A stretch of 64,000 nt of DNA from NCBI GenBank assembly GCA_947683625.1, contig CANTUR010000611.1, positions 124,001 to 188,000 on the forward strand, given 5' to 3'. Below, piece after piece: positions 22,688-35,701 of this stretch. Origin of the DNA: Mallotus nudiflorus. Lineage: Eukaryota > Streptophyta > Magnoliopsida > Malpighiales > Euphorbiaceae. The notes under the pieces are model-generated. The model was not told the origin of the DNA and did no database searches. It saw only the letters and a list, made by a program, of their open reading frames with translations. The position numbers and the translations under genes were made by a program. Position 1 is the stretch's first letter; the number at the start of each line of letters is the position of its first letter.

Positions 22688-24285
22688 TCAAGACATTTCA
22701 ACAATTTTTGGCCGCTTTTTGGACCCATTCTTTTCAACTGCTTGTCCTGAACTATCATCTTTGCCAAATTTAGATGCTTTGTGTTTCAAGGAAGAGCATG
22801 CTTTGTCGTTTTCATTATCATCAGCATTATCGCTAGGTGCTTCATTATTGTCATCGTCATCATCTGAAACTTCTGTTTCTGTTTCTGTTTCTGTTTCACT
22901 GCTGTCAGAATCCAACGATACCAATGGCTGACCATTACTTATTGCAGATTCAGCAGCAGCCACAGCTTCAGGAGTATGAAGATCAGCAACACCCAGCATT
23001 AAATCCTGCAATAAAGGGTTTCAAAAATTAAACTATGAATTGTAGACACTGTAGCCAACACAGGGAAAGAGAGGGGCCAATTACCATTTCTATGACATTA
23101 GATTCATTTCCAGTCAGCACTTCAATATCACAATTCTGGGAATTGTCCTATACATTTGAAAAAAAAAATGCACATAAAATTGAAAGATAAAAGTCAAATG
23201 AAACTAACAAAAGAAAAACATATTCAATTATACAGACATGTACCCTGGCATCTTGGTGCAACTGTTTGTTGGCTTCAGATATGACTCCTAGGAAATCTTT
23301 CACTTTTCCAAGAACTGAGGAAATGACACGAGAAACAATCTTAGAACAATTTGTTATAAAAACATCAAATTTTGGTTTCCTAATACATCTACTGTTCAGG
23401 ATTGTAGTTGCACAGCTTTTTGCCTAAACACAATGACATTCCAAGACAACAATTATTCTAGCACGAGCAGAGGTCAAACAAAAAGAGGAGCTGGTTCCCA
23501 CTCATTGCCTTGTTCAATCATATTAGCCAACTATATTACTACTAGCAGCCCCACACCCTGTTTCTTCATGTCGAAAATATATCACAATAAAAAACCTTAC
23601 AGGTTATAAGTCATAACTTCTATGGTTGCTGTTTGCTTTCCAAATATGTCAAGTGCAGTTTGGAAATGCTTCAAAGATTATGAGACATGCAATCTATGCA
23701 TGTGTCCACACTAGTAGTAATCCTCTTAAACATAGAGATGATGCAGAAACACACGCACACCAAAAAAAAAAAAAAAAAGTGAAATCACACATTTGAAATT
23801 ATAACTAAGTGAAAGGTTTGACAAAATTTCTGAAAACATATCGCATCATGTTTTGACAATTTATTTTCACAGATCATATTTGTGCCCTCTTCCTTTAAGA
23901 ATTTTAACTAACAAAACATAACAATGTAAGAAAAGAAAGAAAATAAAATATAAGATTCTCCATGTGCAACTTGCATAACATTGTAATCAAAAAATTGTAA
24001 TCAAAGCTTTTCTTTCACAGTGTACCTTGGCTGTGGCCAACTGAACTAGTTACAGGCTTTCCATCAAGCGAGGGTTTCTTTGTGAGAGATGCAGAGTCCT
24101 TTTTATTACCTACAAGAAGTGTGGATTCTGCAAAAAAAAAAAATAATAATAATAATAATAATAATTAACACCCTATACATATTTACACATATACATAAAG
24201 GAAACGAATAAAAGATACCAAGAGAAGAGGTAGCTGAGTGATTCTTGTGCTCCAAATGCAAAAGGTCTCTGCTTGAACTACCCAT
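22688..24285 (-). CDS. NOPCHAP1-like (DUF4598) protein, five exons
   Basis: Minus-strand exons 24219-24285, 24026-24127, 23244-23314, 23085-23147 and 22688-23005 join in frame with GT-AG borders to 621 bases, a protein of 206 residues. It starts MGSSSRDLLHLEH. The conserved core is VLGKVKDFLGVISEANKQL, then IEVLTGNESNVIEMDLMLGV. A Ser/Glu/Asp-rich acidic segment follows (SETETETETEVSDDDDD) and the tail is basic (KKRPKI), a likely nuclear signal. Core and acidic tail resemble human NOPCHAP1 (C12orf45), which helps load NOP58 onto R2TP during box C/D snoRNP assembly. The plant role is inferred from that. It is the only multi-exon gene here without any defect. The identification is from memory of the family. 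Confidence 0.8.
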
Positions 24286-24289
24286 CTCT

Positions 24290-25140
24290 CCCTGTCACCA
24301 CACAAACAAATAATAAATCTCAGTCAAATCACCAAAAGAATTTGAACCCAACTGAAGAAAAGAACTTCAGAGAAAAGGGTCGATTTCAATTAGCAGAAAT
24401 TTAAATTCCTGAGAAAATAATTCAAGAATCAAACATCTGTGACGCTTAAAGTTCCAATTTTTATTTTATTTTTAACCAAAACAGAATTTGCACAAAAACT
24501 CGGCACTTCTGCTCTTACCCTTTTGCTAAATTGAGCTTTCTCTGATCGCAATTTGAGATAGGAACTCGAATGATTAATGAGGACCAAACTCGTGGGTAAT
24601 TGAAATTGATAGAGATTTTGGCTAAAAATGAAAAACAGGGCTCTTGTTTCCTCGGTTCTGAACGGAAAATTGAAATAGGTCGCTTTCTTTTGAACGGAAT
24701 AATTGATTGAAGGAATAAATGTATGGTATAGACGAATATCCGGTGAGCGGACGTGAGAGGGAGGTGGTGACCGGACGTGAGAGGGAGTGGTAACAGAGAA
24801 GAGCTGTTTCACATAAACCCTAGCTAAAATTAAACTAAAAGCATTTGTTTTACTTCACAAAAAAAAAAAAGAAAAGAAATAGCATAATATTTACAATTAA
24901 TTCAAAGAATGACATGTAATTGAACCGGTTAACACCCATATTGAAGAATTCAAATAAAGTAAATAATAATAAAATATTTTAATTTCCTCCAATAACTAAA
25001 AAAAAACTTTATTTCTAGTTTCTTATTTGATTATAATAGTATCACAATCTATATCTTAAATTTTCATTTTATATATTTTTTAACGTTTGGACCTCTTTTT
25101 AATAATTGCACGCAACCACCCTGCCATCAACCTCCGAGGA
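24290..25140. other. 5' flank of the NOPCHAP1-like gene
   Basis: Holds the presumed leader and promoter of the minus-strand gene. An open stretch at 24429-24812 on the minus strand is low-complexity and Ser/Phe-rich and looks like leader sequence, not a protein. It includes two near copies of GGACGTGAGAGGGAG (24750-24786). No TATA box stands out. Confidence 0.4.
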
Positions 25141-25150
25141 AAATTCTTGC

Positions 25151-25152
<2 letters not shown>

Positions 25153-25197
<45 letters not shown>
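25153..25197. repeat. (TA)n microsatellite
   Basis: About 45 bp of alternating T and A without interruption. Confidence 0.95.
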
Positions 25198-25199
<2 letters not shown>

Positions 25200-26381
25200 A
25201 TAATCAATAATATATATAAATGCATAAAAAGAAACAGATAAAATTAAAAAAAATTGTTCACTCATTATTATTTAAAAGTAAGATAATTTAATTATTTATT
25301 AATAAAAGTAAAATTAAATTAATTAAAATATAATTTTAATTTGATACAAAATTTATTTCTTGTTTAAGTAGGTTAATTTTTATTTTATATCTAATAAAAA
25401 TTAAATTAATTAAAATATAGTGATTTAATTGTAAGTATGTTTTCTATTTTATTTAGGTTAGCTTCTTTTTTATCTTTAATAAAAATTTTAATTTAATTAA
25501 AAATATATTTTTTATTCGAATTAGATAAACTTGAAAAAACTAATTATAAGAAATATTGAAGTAATATTATATAATTATTCAAAATAAAATATTTATGAAA
25601 ATTATAATAAATTATAACTATATTAAAATAATATCAAATTGTTATATAAAAAAAATACTATTATTATTTTTAAAATTTTTATGCAATAATAATAATAATA
25701 TATTTATTTTTTATTTATTATATATCATGAGTTAAATAAATTTTTTATTTACATATAAAATACGTTATAAATGTATGAAGGAGATATATAAAATCATAAA
25801 AAATATCAACTCATTATTATATAAAAATTACATAATTTACAAAATATATGGGTGGTACCATACATTTATATTTGGACTCTATATTTAATATATTTGGAGT
25901 GTAAATGACATAATAATCCATGATTGCAATTATATCGATTTTTTTTGTTGCTGAAATTTTTAACTTATACAATATACTACATGAAAAAAAAAACTCTTAC
26001 TTGAAATAATTAAAATGAATATTTTTCTTGAAATCAAATTTAAAATTCAGAATTTTTTATTTTACTTAAAATATTTAATTAATAAAAAAACTTAAATTTC
26101 TTATTTTTTACAATTGTATTTGTATTTGCTATAATATTTTTATTTTAAATATTATAAAGTATTTTAGTGAGATTGAAATTATAGATAAAAATGTTCTTAT
26201 ATATTAGTTAGGATTTTCAATTTTAACTTTATATATAAATTATCAATCGATTACATGATCCCTACAAATTTAAAAAAAAAAATTAAAATACATAATTTTA
26301 CTACTAAAATAAAAATAATTCTTTTGGAATGTATAATTTATTTGTATAAGTAATAAAGTGCAAGTTAACAGTATATTATTA
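25200..26381. other. AT-rich intergenic DNA, nothing recognised
   Basis: Very AT-rich with many short A and T runs. Imperfect repetition of TTAAATTAATTAAAATAT at about 25310-25330 and 25403-25423 is the only structure I see. Confidence 0.5.
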
Positions 26382-26389
26382 ATCAAAAT

Positions 26390-26823
26390 TTGGAGTGCTC
26401 ATCAGGCCAGGTCGGATTTGAGAAATTTTCAAAATTGAAGACCAACCTGAGCAGTCAAGTTTTTACGATTTTTCAAAAAATTAATATATAAAATAAAAGA
26501 AACGAAAGAAAGGAATCCAATGGTCAGGTGGTCTTTCTGCGTCCCTTTCTTCCTTTGGCATACTCTAAGTAAATGAGGCCTTGCCACTTTGCTACAAACG
26601 GTATTTTGACATATTTTAGCTGTAAATATATATATAATTAGTAAATAGTCTGGTTTTGCTAGAATATCAATTAAAAGTTACAAATGTACAAATGTAAAAA
26701 TATAAAAATATATATAATTAGTGTTCAGTTGCCGACCAAAATTTACAAATGTTTGAAAATAAATTTCAATCCGATTCGATTCAGTGTCAGAATATCAAGT
26801 CGGTCAATTTTTAAACACTCCTA
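26390..26823. mobile_element. hAT-like MITE
   Basis: A 434-bp segment flanked by a perfect 8-bp duplication ATCAAAAT (26382-26389 and 26824-26831). The ends are TTGGAGTG and, inverted, TAGGAGTG. No coding capacity. The ends resemble the hAT element at 13310 in style (GGTCGG-like motifs just inside) but not in detail, so a related but different family probably moved it. Confidence 0.75.
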
Positions 26824-26831
26824 ATCAAAAT

Positions 26832-27655
26832 AGTAAAAATATCAATATAAGTTAATGATAATTGTTCTTTTATATTGTAAATGTACTAATTATATTAACA
26901 GACAGGTAAAAAAAAATTACATCGAAAAAATGTAGATTATGCAGTTAATTTCGCAAAAGATTTCATAGTATGAACTTTTTATATATGTTTTTTTTTTTTT
27001 TGCTTGAACATTAAACTTTTTATATATGTATGAAAATTTTTGCCCAATTTGGATTTTGAATTTTGATTATAGGAGGAGAAGGTTTGTCTGGAGCATATAA
27101 ACTAGTGTGTAGTACGTTCGCAGGGCATTTATTAATGGTTTGTGGCCCTCATTAATTCTTCAATCTTCCAATTTATTTTGCTTTGGTTTCTTTTTATTTT
27201 AAAATAAAATTATTTTGAATTCAATTTTTTTCGTTACCAAAAACAGACCATATTACCAATAATTGTTAAGACTCCTAAGCTATCTCCCTTAAATTAAGTT
27301 TTAATGTTAATATATATAGTTATATTAAATTAATTATTGAAAATTTTTTACTTTTTTTATCCTATGCGAATCAAATCATAATTGTTGTTTTTATAATCAT
27401 ACCTGTGTCGAATCGGATTATTTAGAATTCAATTCCTTTATACTTATATTTGGGTTGAATCGATTAATTAAAATTTAATATATTCTAAAAACCTGTAATT
27501 TTTTAAAAAAATTATTGAAATTTGTTAACAAAAAAGGATAGAAGTTGGTATCATAGGCCGCAATATAAATAGTATATCGCAAAGGGTTCTTTATATAAAT
27601 ATACAAAAAGTAAAAAAATCTTAAAAAAAAAAATGTTGACTTTAGAAACTATTTT
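26832..27655. other. AT-rich intergenic DNA, nothing recognised
   Basis: No reading frame or repeat border that I can support before the LTR at 27656. Confidence 0.5.
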
Positions 27656-30600
27656 TGTCACAATCCAAATTGGATAGTAATGACATGCGCTAGGAAATAA
27701 GAATTCTCACAAATCTGGAACCTGTAACAAGGTTTAAAATAAAAAACATGCAAACATATTATAAAATATCTCAGAATTAAAATTTTAATTAATATAAAAT
27801 AAATTTTTATCGTAACATAATAAAATTTCTTCATACAAATATTTAAATATAGGATCTCTATCTAATACAATGCAGATACTACAACAAGATACACAACTAC
27901 TGCATCAATTACTAAAATACAAGGAAAGTAATGGTTTAATATTTACATAAGTCAGCTGGGGAGGAAAGAGTCTGATGAAGAATTCTACTATGAAGGTTTG
28001 AAGTAGAAGATCTTAAAAAAAATATTGAGAAGGGGTCAGACCTTATTCAGTAAATTATTATTATATATTTATGTGTGACCTAAAGATATAAACAATCAAG
28101 CATCAGTATAATAATATATACATGCATTTCATATAGATGCTAAAAATACACTTTTATTATAATAATAAATGCAAAAGAATTTTGAATGCAGGATTGGAGC
28201 AGAATCCCTAAGTTTCCACAACTTCGATCATTGTAATCTTAGCCAACAGGCTAACCATAACTCCAAAATATTTCTTTTATCCAACTTTTGGCAGTGAATT
28301 GGCCCCAAGTATACAAAGGGTCAACCGAGAATTCACGATCCCACTACCGATGCTAATTGGCTCCGAGTACCCTACAGGTCAACCAAGGATTCACAGTTAC
28401 ACCCCTCTTATCCATCATTCACGATAACCATAATTTCCATATCAACGTTCAAAGCCTAATTCTAACATATTATTGCGCAACAGCCCTAGTGTGACCTCCT
28501 AGATGGTGTGTTCTACAACTATCCTCCAAAAATGTTGTTTCATAATAATTAATGAACATTCATAATAAAATATGACAGCATACATAATTCAAAATAAATA
28601 TTCTCAATTATATATATAGAAACATATCTATAAAGGGAAAATGATCAAATCTATCCTGAACTATAGGTCAATTATTAATTTAATCCTAATTTCAAAGTTG
28701 TATTAATTTGTTCCTTTAACTTTGAGAGTTGTTCCAAATCTATCCAAACGACATTGAGCTTGTGACAAAGATGACGTGACAATCTGACGTGGAATAAGAG
28801 TGGCTGACATGGCGAAAAACTTAAATTCACCTTATCAATTCTATCCTGAATTATAGATCAATTATCAATCTAATCCTAATTTCAAAGTCATTTTAATTTG
28901 CTCATCCAAATTGTTGAGTTGTGCCAAATCTACCCAAAAGTTAATAAGCTTGTGTCAGATAGTTGCATTAGCCATCTTTCGTGGCATACGAGCATCTGAC
29001 ATGGCAAAAAAAAATTAAAAACCTAAAACTTACTATTTTTCAAATCAGAATCACAAACACATAAGAATATATGGTTTGAATAATGAGATCATGACATGCA
29101 AATGTAGAAACATAGCTCGTTTGAAGACATCTTAAAATTTATACAAATCCAGGTCGATTGTTTTGGTGTTGTCCTCATTTTTTCAAAAAAAAAAAATCCA
29201 TAAAAAATTGAAATATTTATGCAAAATCAAAATAATAAAAAATATCATGAAGTCCAAGTAGTAAGAAATTTAAATATTTTTAAATAAAATTTTAATTTCA
29301 AGCTTTATATATAGTGAAAATAGATGTTTGAAAAATTTTGACCGTTTTATGACCATTATGTATGCATCAAATAAAAAAATACAAAAGTATGACTGAAGTT
29401 TGAGTTTAATTTTGCACCTACTTTAAAAAAGTTTAATTTTGTCATGTCAGACACCCTTATGCCACATAAGATGGCCATTGTAGCTATCTGACACAAACTT
29501 ATTAACATATGGATAGATTTAGCACAACTCGGAACGTTGGAGGAGCAAATTGAGATGACTTTGAAATTATGATTAGTTTGATAATTAGTCTATAGTTAAA
29601 GATAGAATTGATCAGGTAAGTTTTAAGTTTTTTTCCACATCAACGATTCTTATGCCACGTCATCTTTATCACAAGCTCAATGTTGTTTGGATGGATTTGG
29701 AACAACTCTCAAAGTTGGAGGAGCAAATTGATACAACTTTGAAATTAGGATTAGATTGATAATTGGTCAATAATTCAGGATAAATTTGATTATTTTCCCA
29801 TATATAAATATTAACAATAATAAATATGATTTAATGAAATGAGCATAATTAAATTCATATTTATTTAAAATATATGGATGCTCAATAATATTATCTATAT
29901 GCAATGTATACATATAATAATAACTCACAGTTCTATCACGCTCCTCTACCCTGGCTCGGCTGACCCGGTTCGATAGGTCTAACACGCGGAGCAATTAAGG
30001 AAAAAAATAACAATAATAATATATTAGAATCGAAATCCTAATTTATACTTATAGAAATTCTAAAGAATGACTCAATCTAGGATACGACTCAACAAAAATT
30101 CAAAACTCAGGATCGACCCAATATCACGTTTTACGAGAATTCTACTGAAAATTCAGTAGAGTCTCCTATGTAAAATGGACGTCTCTCTACTAAAAGTAGA
30201 GCCGATTCTGTATGCAAACACACTTCAAATATTCACATAGCTTAACTTCTCGAGTTGGGCCCCTGAGCTACAATTATTGCCCAACCAAGAATCAATATAT
30301 ACAAAATTAAAAATATAATAAAAAATAACAATAATTCAATTTATTTAAATAATAAAAACATCAAAAATATTTATTTTTTCAAAACAAATAATAAAATCCC
30401 ATATATAATTAAATAATATTAATAAAAATCCATATTTCCAATATTCGAAATAAATTAGCATAATTTACAAATAATTATTTAAATTGCCCAAATATATAGT
30501 AAAAATAGTTAAAAGTTCATTTAATCATAAAAATAATTGATAAAACTATTATTTGAATATATTTCTGAAAATTATTATTAATTAGTTAAAAATAGTAAAT

Positions 30601-31755
30601 AATTCATAAAAATAATTTTAATACTATTTCTTACTAAAAAATTATCCAAAACATAATAATTAACAATAATTTTAATTAAAATACAAAATTTACTAATTTA
30701 TACTAATTTTTCCAAAAATTCAATTTTTACATAAACATTAAAAAATTCATAATAAATAATTGGAATATAATTTCAAAAAACTTCATTAATGAAATATGCT
30801 TAAAATCATTAGTAGAATTTATTACAAATAAAACACATTTTCGAGCAGGGACAGTACCCATGAACAATAACTGAGCTCGGAATAGTGTTCAAATCTCAAC
30901 TATCTCCAAAATCAAATTTAAATATATTTTTGGAAAGCTTACAACTTCAATTTAACTAATCTAAAGTCAATTTAATATGAATAAAACCAATTGAACACAA
31001 AATCAACCATTGAAACTAAGAACCCTAGAATGAATTATCCAAAATTAAAGCTGAATTTGAGTTTAATTAGACAAATTAGTTTGGGGGAAATGAAGCCTTA
31101 ACCACCATCGGAATAGCCACTGGTGGCCTCCGGAAGCTCATGACACTGAGAAAGAAGAAGGGAAAAAGGAAGAAGGGAGGAAGGAAGAAACGAGCTCGCT
31201 AGAGCTAGGGGAAGGAAAGATCGATGTTGTTGTTGCTGGTGGTGGGCGTAGTGGTCCAATTGTCAAGTGGCGGCGTGGGGTGCTAGATTGCGCTTTGCGA
31301 TTCATGCAAAGAAGAAGAAGGAGAAAGAAAAGGGAGAGAAAGGGAAGGAAGGAAAAAGAAAGAAGGGGGGAAAGAAAATTTTTCATATATATATATATAT
31401 ATATATTCGAAAAAGGAGAACATGACAAAATAATATAAAAATAATATTTTAATTTAAATGTTTAATTTTCTAATTAAACTTATGACATAATATTAAAATA
31501 TGTTAAATACACTAAAGTAACATTATTTATAAACAACAACAACAACAACAACAATAATAATAATAATAATAATAATAAATTTAAGTTTTAAATTTCAATT
31601 TAATATTAATACCATAATATAATAAAATAAATAATAACACTTGAATTTAATTTAATTTCATAAAATAACCATAATATAACAATTCAATAAAATATTTATT
31701 AATACTGCAAATTCTAGAAATTAATTCAATAATTTATAAAATTTAGGTTATAACA
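27656..31755 (-). repeat. 3' LTR of chromovirus A with a MULE inside
   Basis: On the minus strand the ends are TGTTATAACC at 31755 and GATTGTGACA at 27656. Removing the MULE (28635-29799) and one 9-bp duplication leaves about 2.93 kb, in line with the other LTRs of the family. An (AAC)n-(AAT)n tract sits at about 31532-31577 and a (TA)n tract near 31385-31406. Confidence 0.85.
28635..29799. mobile_element. non-autonomous MULE with compound terminal inverted repeats
   Basis: A 1165-bp element bounded by GGGAAAAT and its inverted partner. Both arms are long inverted repeats carrying GATTAGGATTAAATTAATAA-like text (in one orientation) and GACGTGAC/GCCACGTC motifs. The flanks are a 9-bp duplication with one mismatch (ATCTATAAA at 28626-28634, ATATATAAA at 29800-29808), the size typical of Mutator-like elements. 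Each arm contains two related units in tandem, about 28635-28830 and 28832-29000 on the left, 29430-29619 and 29640-29799 on the right. No transposase is present. Confidence 0.8.
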
Positions 31756-31775
31756 ATCTTCCTCCTTTACAAAAA

Positions 31776-34083
31776 TTCGTTCTCGAATTTCAAATAAAAA
31801 TAATAGAACACAAGAATTCATCGAGGAAAAAGGCAAGGGTAGGCCATCCGCATCTTAACCTCGGTCTCACACGTGTGTTCCTCCACGTTGTTGCTCCTCC
31901 ACAACACTTTTACCATCGGGATCTGCTCTGAATGTAATTGATGAACTTAATCATCCATAATCGCAACTGGCTCTTCCTCATACGTCAGGTCTTCATTCAT
32001 TTTCACACTCTTAGGTTGCAATATGTGTGAAGGGTTTGAAATGTACTGCCTCAGCATCGAGACATGGAACACTAGATGCACTTAGACAAATTTAGAGGTA
32101 AAGCCAACTGATACGCAACAATGCCCACTCTCTCTATAATCTCAAAAGGTCTAATGCTTCTTGGTGCTAACTTTTCCTTCTTGCCAAATCTTATTACACC
32201 CTTCATCGGTGACACTTTCAAAAATACACAATCTCGAACTTGAAACTCCACGCCCTCATGCTTTGGATCTGTATAGTTGTTCTGTCTGCTAGCTGTAGTT
32301 TCTAATCTTCTTCTTATCAAAACAACCTTCTCAGCTACATCCTGGATAATCTTAGGTCTAGTCACCTCTCTTTCTCTAATCTCATCCCAACACAAAGGAG
32401 ATCAACACTTTCTTTCGTACAGAGCTTCATACGGTGCCATGTCAATACTGCTATGGTAGTTATTATTGTAAGCAAACTATACCAATGGCAGATGATCATC
32501 CCAACTACCTTTAAGATCCATTACACACATTCTCAACATATTCTCAAGTGTCTGGATTATCCTCTTAGATTGACTATCCGTCTAAGGCTAAAAAGCAGTG
32601 CTGAAATCAAGACTTGTGCCTATTGCTTCTTTCAACTTCTGCCAAAATCGAGAGGTAAACACTGAACCTCTATCAGATACAATGGAAACAAACACTCTAT
32701 GAAGGCACACAATATGCTTAACATACAGTTTAGCCAACTTGGCTATAGAATAAATAGCTTTAACTAATAAGAAGTGAGCTTATTAAGTTAACCTGTCCAT
32801 TATCACCTAAATAGAATCATAAGCATCCTTTGAATGAGGTAACCCTACCATAAAATTCATAGCAATTCTCTCTCATTTCCACTCAGGAGTAAGAAGAGGT
32901 TGAAGCTTCCTAGTAGGCTTCTGACGCTCAGCTTTCACCTGCTGACAAGTCAATCACTTAGAAACATAATCAACTACATCCTTCTTTAATCCATCCCACC
33001 ATTACATATCCTTAATGTTGTGGTACATCTTAGTAACACCTGGATGTACATTGTAAGCTGTAGAATGCGCTTCTTTTAGGATTTCTTCTCTTAAATTATC
33101 CACAATAGGAACGTATAATCTACCACTGATCCATAAAACCCATTCATCATCAAGTGTAAAATCAGTGAACTTCCCTTCACAAACATTCTCTTCAACCTCT
33201 ACTAAAATAGGATTTTAGCTTTGAGCTGCCTTAATCCTATCCCTCAACACTGATATGATTCCGAACTGAGCTAATAGTCCTTATAATATGCTTATCTTCA
33301 TCATCAAACCTTGATCCACTAACTCGTACAACTCTTGGATCAGAGGTCTCCTCTACATACTAATGTGAGCAAGACTACCTAAGGACTTTCTACTCAAAGC
33401 ATCTGCTATCATATTAGCCTTGCTTGGATGGTATAGGATATCACAATCATAATCCTTTAATAATTCCAACCATCTCCTTTGCCTCAAGTTCAGATCTCTC
33501 AATTGGAAAATGTACTTCAAACTCTTGTGATTTGTGAAAATCTCACAAGTCACTCTATACAAATAATGTCTCCAAATCTTGAGAGCAAAGATCGCTACAG
33601 CCATTTATAGGTCGTGAGTAAGATAATTCTATTCATGCCGTTTCAACTGCCTAGAAGCATTAGCTATCACCTACCATTCTGCATCAACACACAACCTAGG
33701 TTGACTCTAAAAGCATCGTAATACACAGTGAACTTATCTTCTCCATTTGGCAAAGTCAAAACTGGAGCTGTGGTCAACTTCTTTAGAAATTAAAAATTGT
33801 TCTCACAAGCATCTCACCATACGAACTTCACATTCTTTTAAGTTAGGTGAGTTATAGGTCTTGTAATTCTTGAGAAATTATGTATAAATCTCTTATAGTA
33901 CCTAGTCAAACCCATAAAACTTTAAATCTCAATGACTGATGTCACTCTGGGCCATTTAGACACTACTTTAATCTTTTATGGATAAACCTGAATACCATCT
34001 TTAGACATTATGTGCCCAAGGAATGCAACACTCTTTATCTAGAAATCACACTTTGAGAATTTAGCACTGTCCTCAAGTGATAT
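31776..34083 (-). pseudogene. chromovirus A pol, RT end to chromodomain (broken)
   Basis: Minus-strand order from high to low: end of RT (from 34083), RNase H (33353-33604, with AVAIFALKIWRHYLY, TNHKSLKYIF and IADALSRK), zinc-binding and core integrase (33100-32400, broken), integrase C-terminus (32072-32395, with SPMKGVIRFGKKEKLAPR), then a chromodomain-like tail (about 31848-31960, with IPMVKVLWRNN and YPYLFPR). Chromodomains steer integration toward heterochromatin marks. Stops and shifts separate these parts. The RNase H frame is the best preserved stretch. Confidence 0.8.
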
Positions 34084-34088
34084 ATATG

Positions 34089-35682
34089 TGTAAGCACCCA
34101 ATTTTGGGCTGCAGTTGTGCACAATTGCGACGTAAGCCCCTATAATGAAATTTATTCAAAAATTGAACTTGGTTGTCGATTTTCTGGACTTTAAGGACTA
34201 AATTGTAATATTTTTTTAGGATTTGATTGCAAATAAGTCATTTTTTCAAGGGACAGATAGATACTAAAATATTGACTGCGCAAAAAACCCTAAAAATCTA
34301 GACGTTATTGAGAACACCCTTTCCAGTCCAGAATCAACAACAGTTCAATTTTAACGGTGAAAATCCTAGTCTAAGGGGCCAAAGCATATGCACAACATTC
34401 TTTTTTTTTTCTTCTTTTCTCTTCTTGTAATTTTTTTATTTTTTTATTTCGTTATTGTTTTCTTATTTCATTACTAATCTAATTTTTGTGTGTTTTTGTT
34501 TGATGCTCGATTGTGGATTGAGGAGGAAACAGTCTAATACCTAAGAATTGAACAAAAGATTCATGAAATGCCATGGATGAACCTATATTATTTTTTCAAT
34601 AGTTCTTAGGATTTTAATTTTTATTTTGCATTTTGGTATCTTGTGTAGTTTATTTTTAATTCATGGGTGTGTAATTATTTAATTTTAATTTTGTACGTAG
34701 TTTGTAATAGCCATAGTAGTGGGAATAGTGAAAGATTTAAATTTCTGCACTTTAAAATTAATTAGTAATTAGGTTCAATCGGATAAAATTAATTAAAATT
34801 AATGGTGGTTTTAGTTAATTAGGGTTTGTATGTAATTAATTTAGGTTTTTTTTAGAACTCATATGTGAATGTGTTTTGATTTGATTTTGTTATGTTTTTT
34901 TATGTTTTGGGCCCCAAGCCCACGTTTAGGTCTAACCCACTTAAATAAATAGATATAAAAAATGGTTTAGGATATTAGATTAATTAGATTTTAGGCCCAC
35001 TTAGTTAATTAAAACTTGTTTAGACTTAGCTCAACCCACTTAATTTCATTTATTTTGAAAGAAATAGAACTAGGCCCACATGTCACTTAAAATAAAACTA
35101 ATTTAGACTTAGGCCCACTAATTTAATTTTCCTTTAAAATTAAATAGACTTAAGCTCATTTCTTAGACAAACTAAAATAAATAGATTTAGGTTTACTAAT
35201 TAATAAAAATGTAGGCCCACTTTTAAAGTCCATTTCACTTGTAAATAAAACATGTAGATTTACCTAACTTATAAAATAAAATTAACATAGTTTAGACATA
35301 GGGACATTGTCTTTTTAATGCATTTTTACTTGTAATTTTATTGACCTGTTGCCTTTTGGGTTAGATGAATGTTAATTAGGGTTTAATAAAATTGCATGTA
35401 ATTAGAGGATGAAATAATCATTTATAAAATTATTCTAAATGAACATAAGACTAAGAGAAGTTAGTATTCCGTATCCAGAATCTCTTGGTTGAGGTGCTAG
35501 CTTTCTTTTAGAGAATCGAGTACCACCTTTTCGATTTGTCCCAGTTATTACCCTGGGTGGCGACTCCTCATCTCCACGCTATGTCTTTTGTGATAATGAT
35601 TAGTGTGTTCTCTAAGGCCTTGAGCCTAAACAGTGTCATGGTTGCTAAAATCTTAGACGCGTGCTAAACCCCGCCATCTACA
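34089..35682 (+). repeat. 5' LTR of the Tat element
   Basis: 1594 bp, starting TGTAAGCACCC and ending CCATCTACA. It matches 48140-50039 over most of its length but lacks about 300 bp near 34204-34250, where a short unrelated stretch (TTTTTTTAGGATTTGATTGC) stands instead. Confidence 0.9.
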
Positions 35683-35683
35683 G

Positions 35684-35701
35684 TGGCGACTCCACTAGGG
35701 A
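35684..35701 (+). other. Tat primer-binding site
   Basis: TGGCGACTCCACTAGGGA begins one base after the LTR end. This class of site recurs in Tat elements; I do not assign the tRNA. Confidence 0.75.

Larger units (their letters stand above)
27656..34088 (-). mobile_element. Ty3/gypsy chromovirus A (Tekay-like), 3' half
   Basis: Minus-strand element: 3' LTR (27656-31755), polypurine tract (31756-31775), then, moving up the coordinates, chromodomain, integrase C-terminus, integrase, RNase H and part of RT. It is split inside RT by the Tat element at 34089-50039 and continues at 50040-50472. Domain order, C-terminal chromodomain-like region and LTRs near 3 kb fit the Tekay/Del chromovirus group. 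The 5' part (protease, Gag, 5' LTR) is absent beyond 50472. Confidence 0.85.

Noticed and set aside
24429..24812. 127-codon open frame upstream of the NOPCHAP1-like gene
   Set aside because: Composition is low-complexity, it has no splice link to the gene, and it lies where the 5' leader and promoter are expected.
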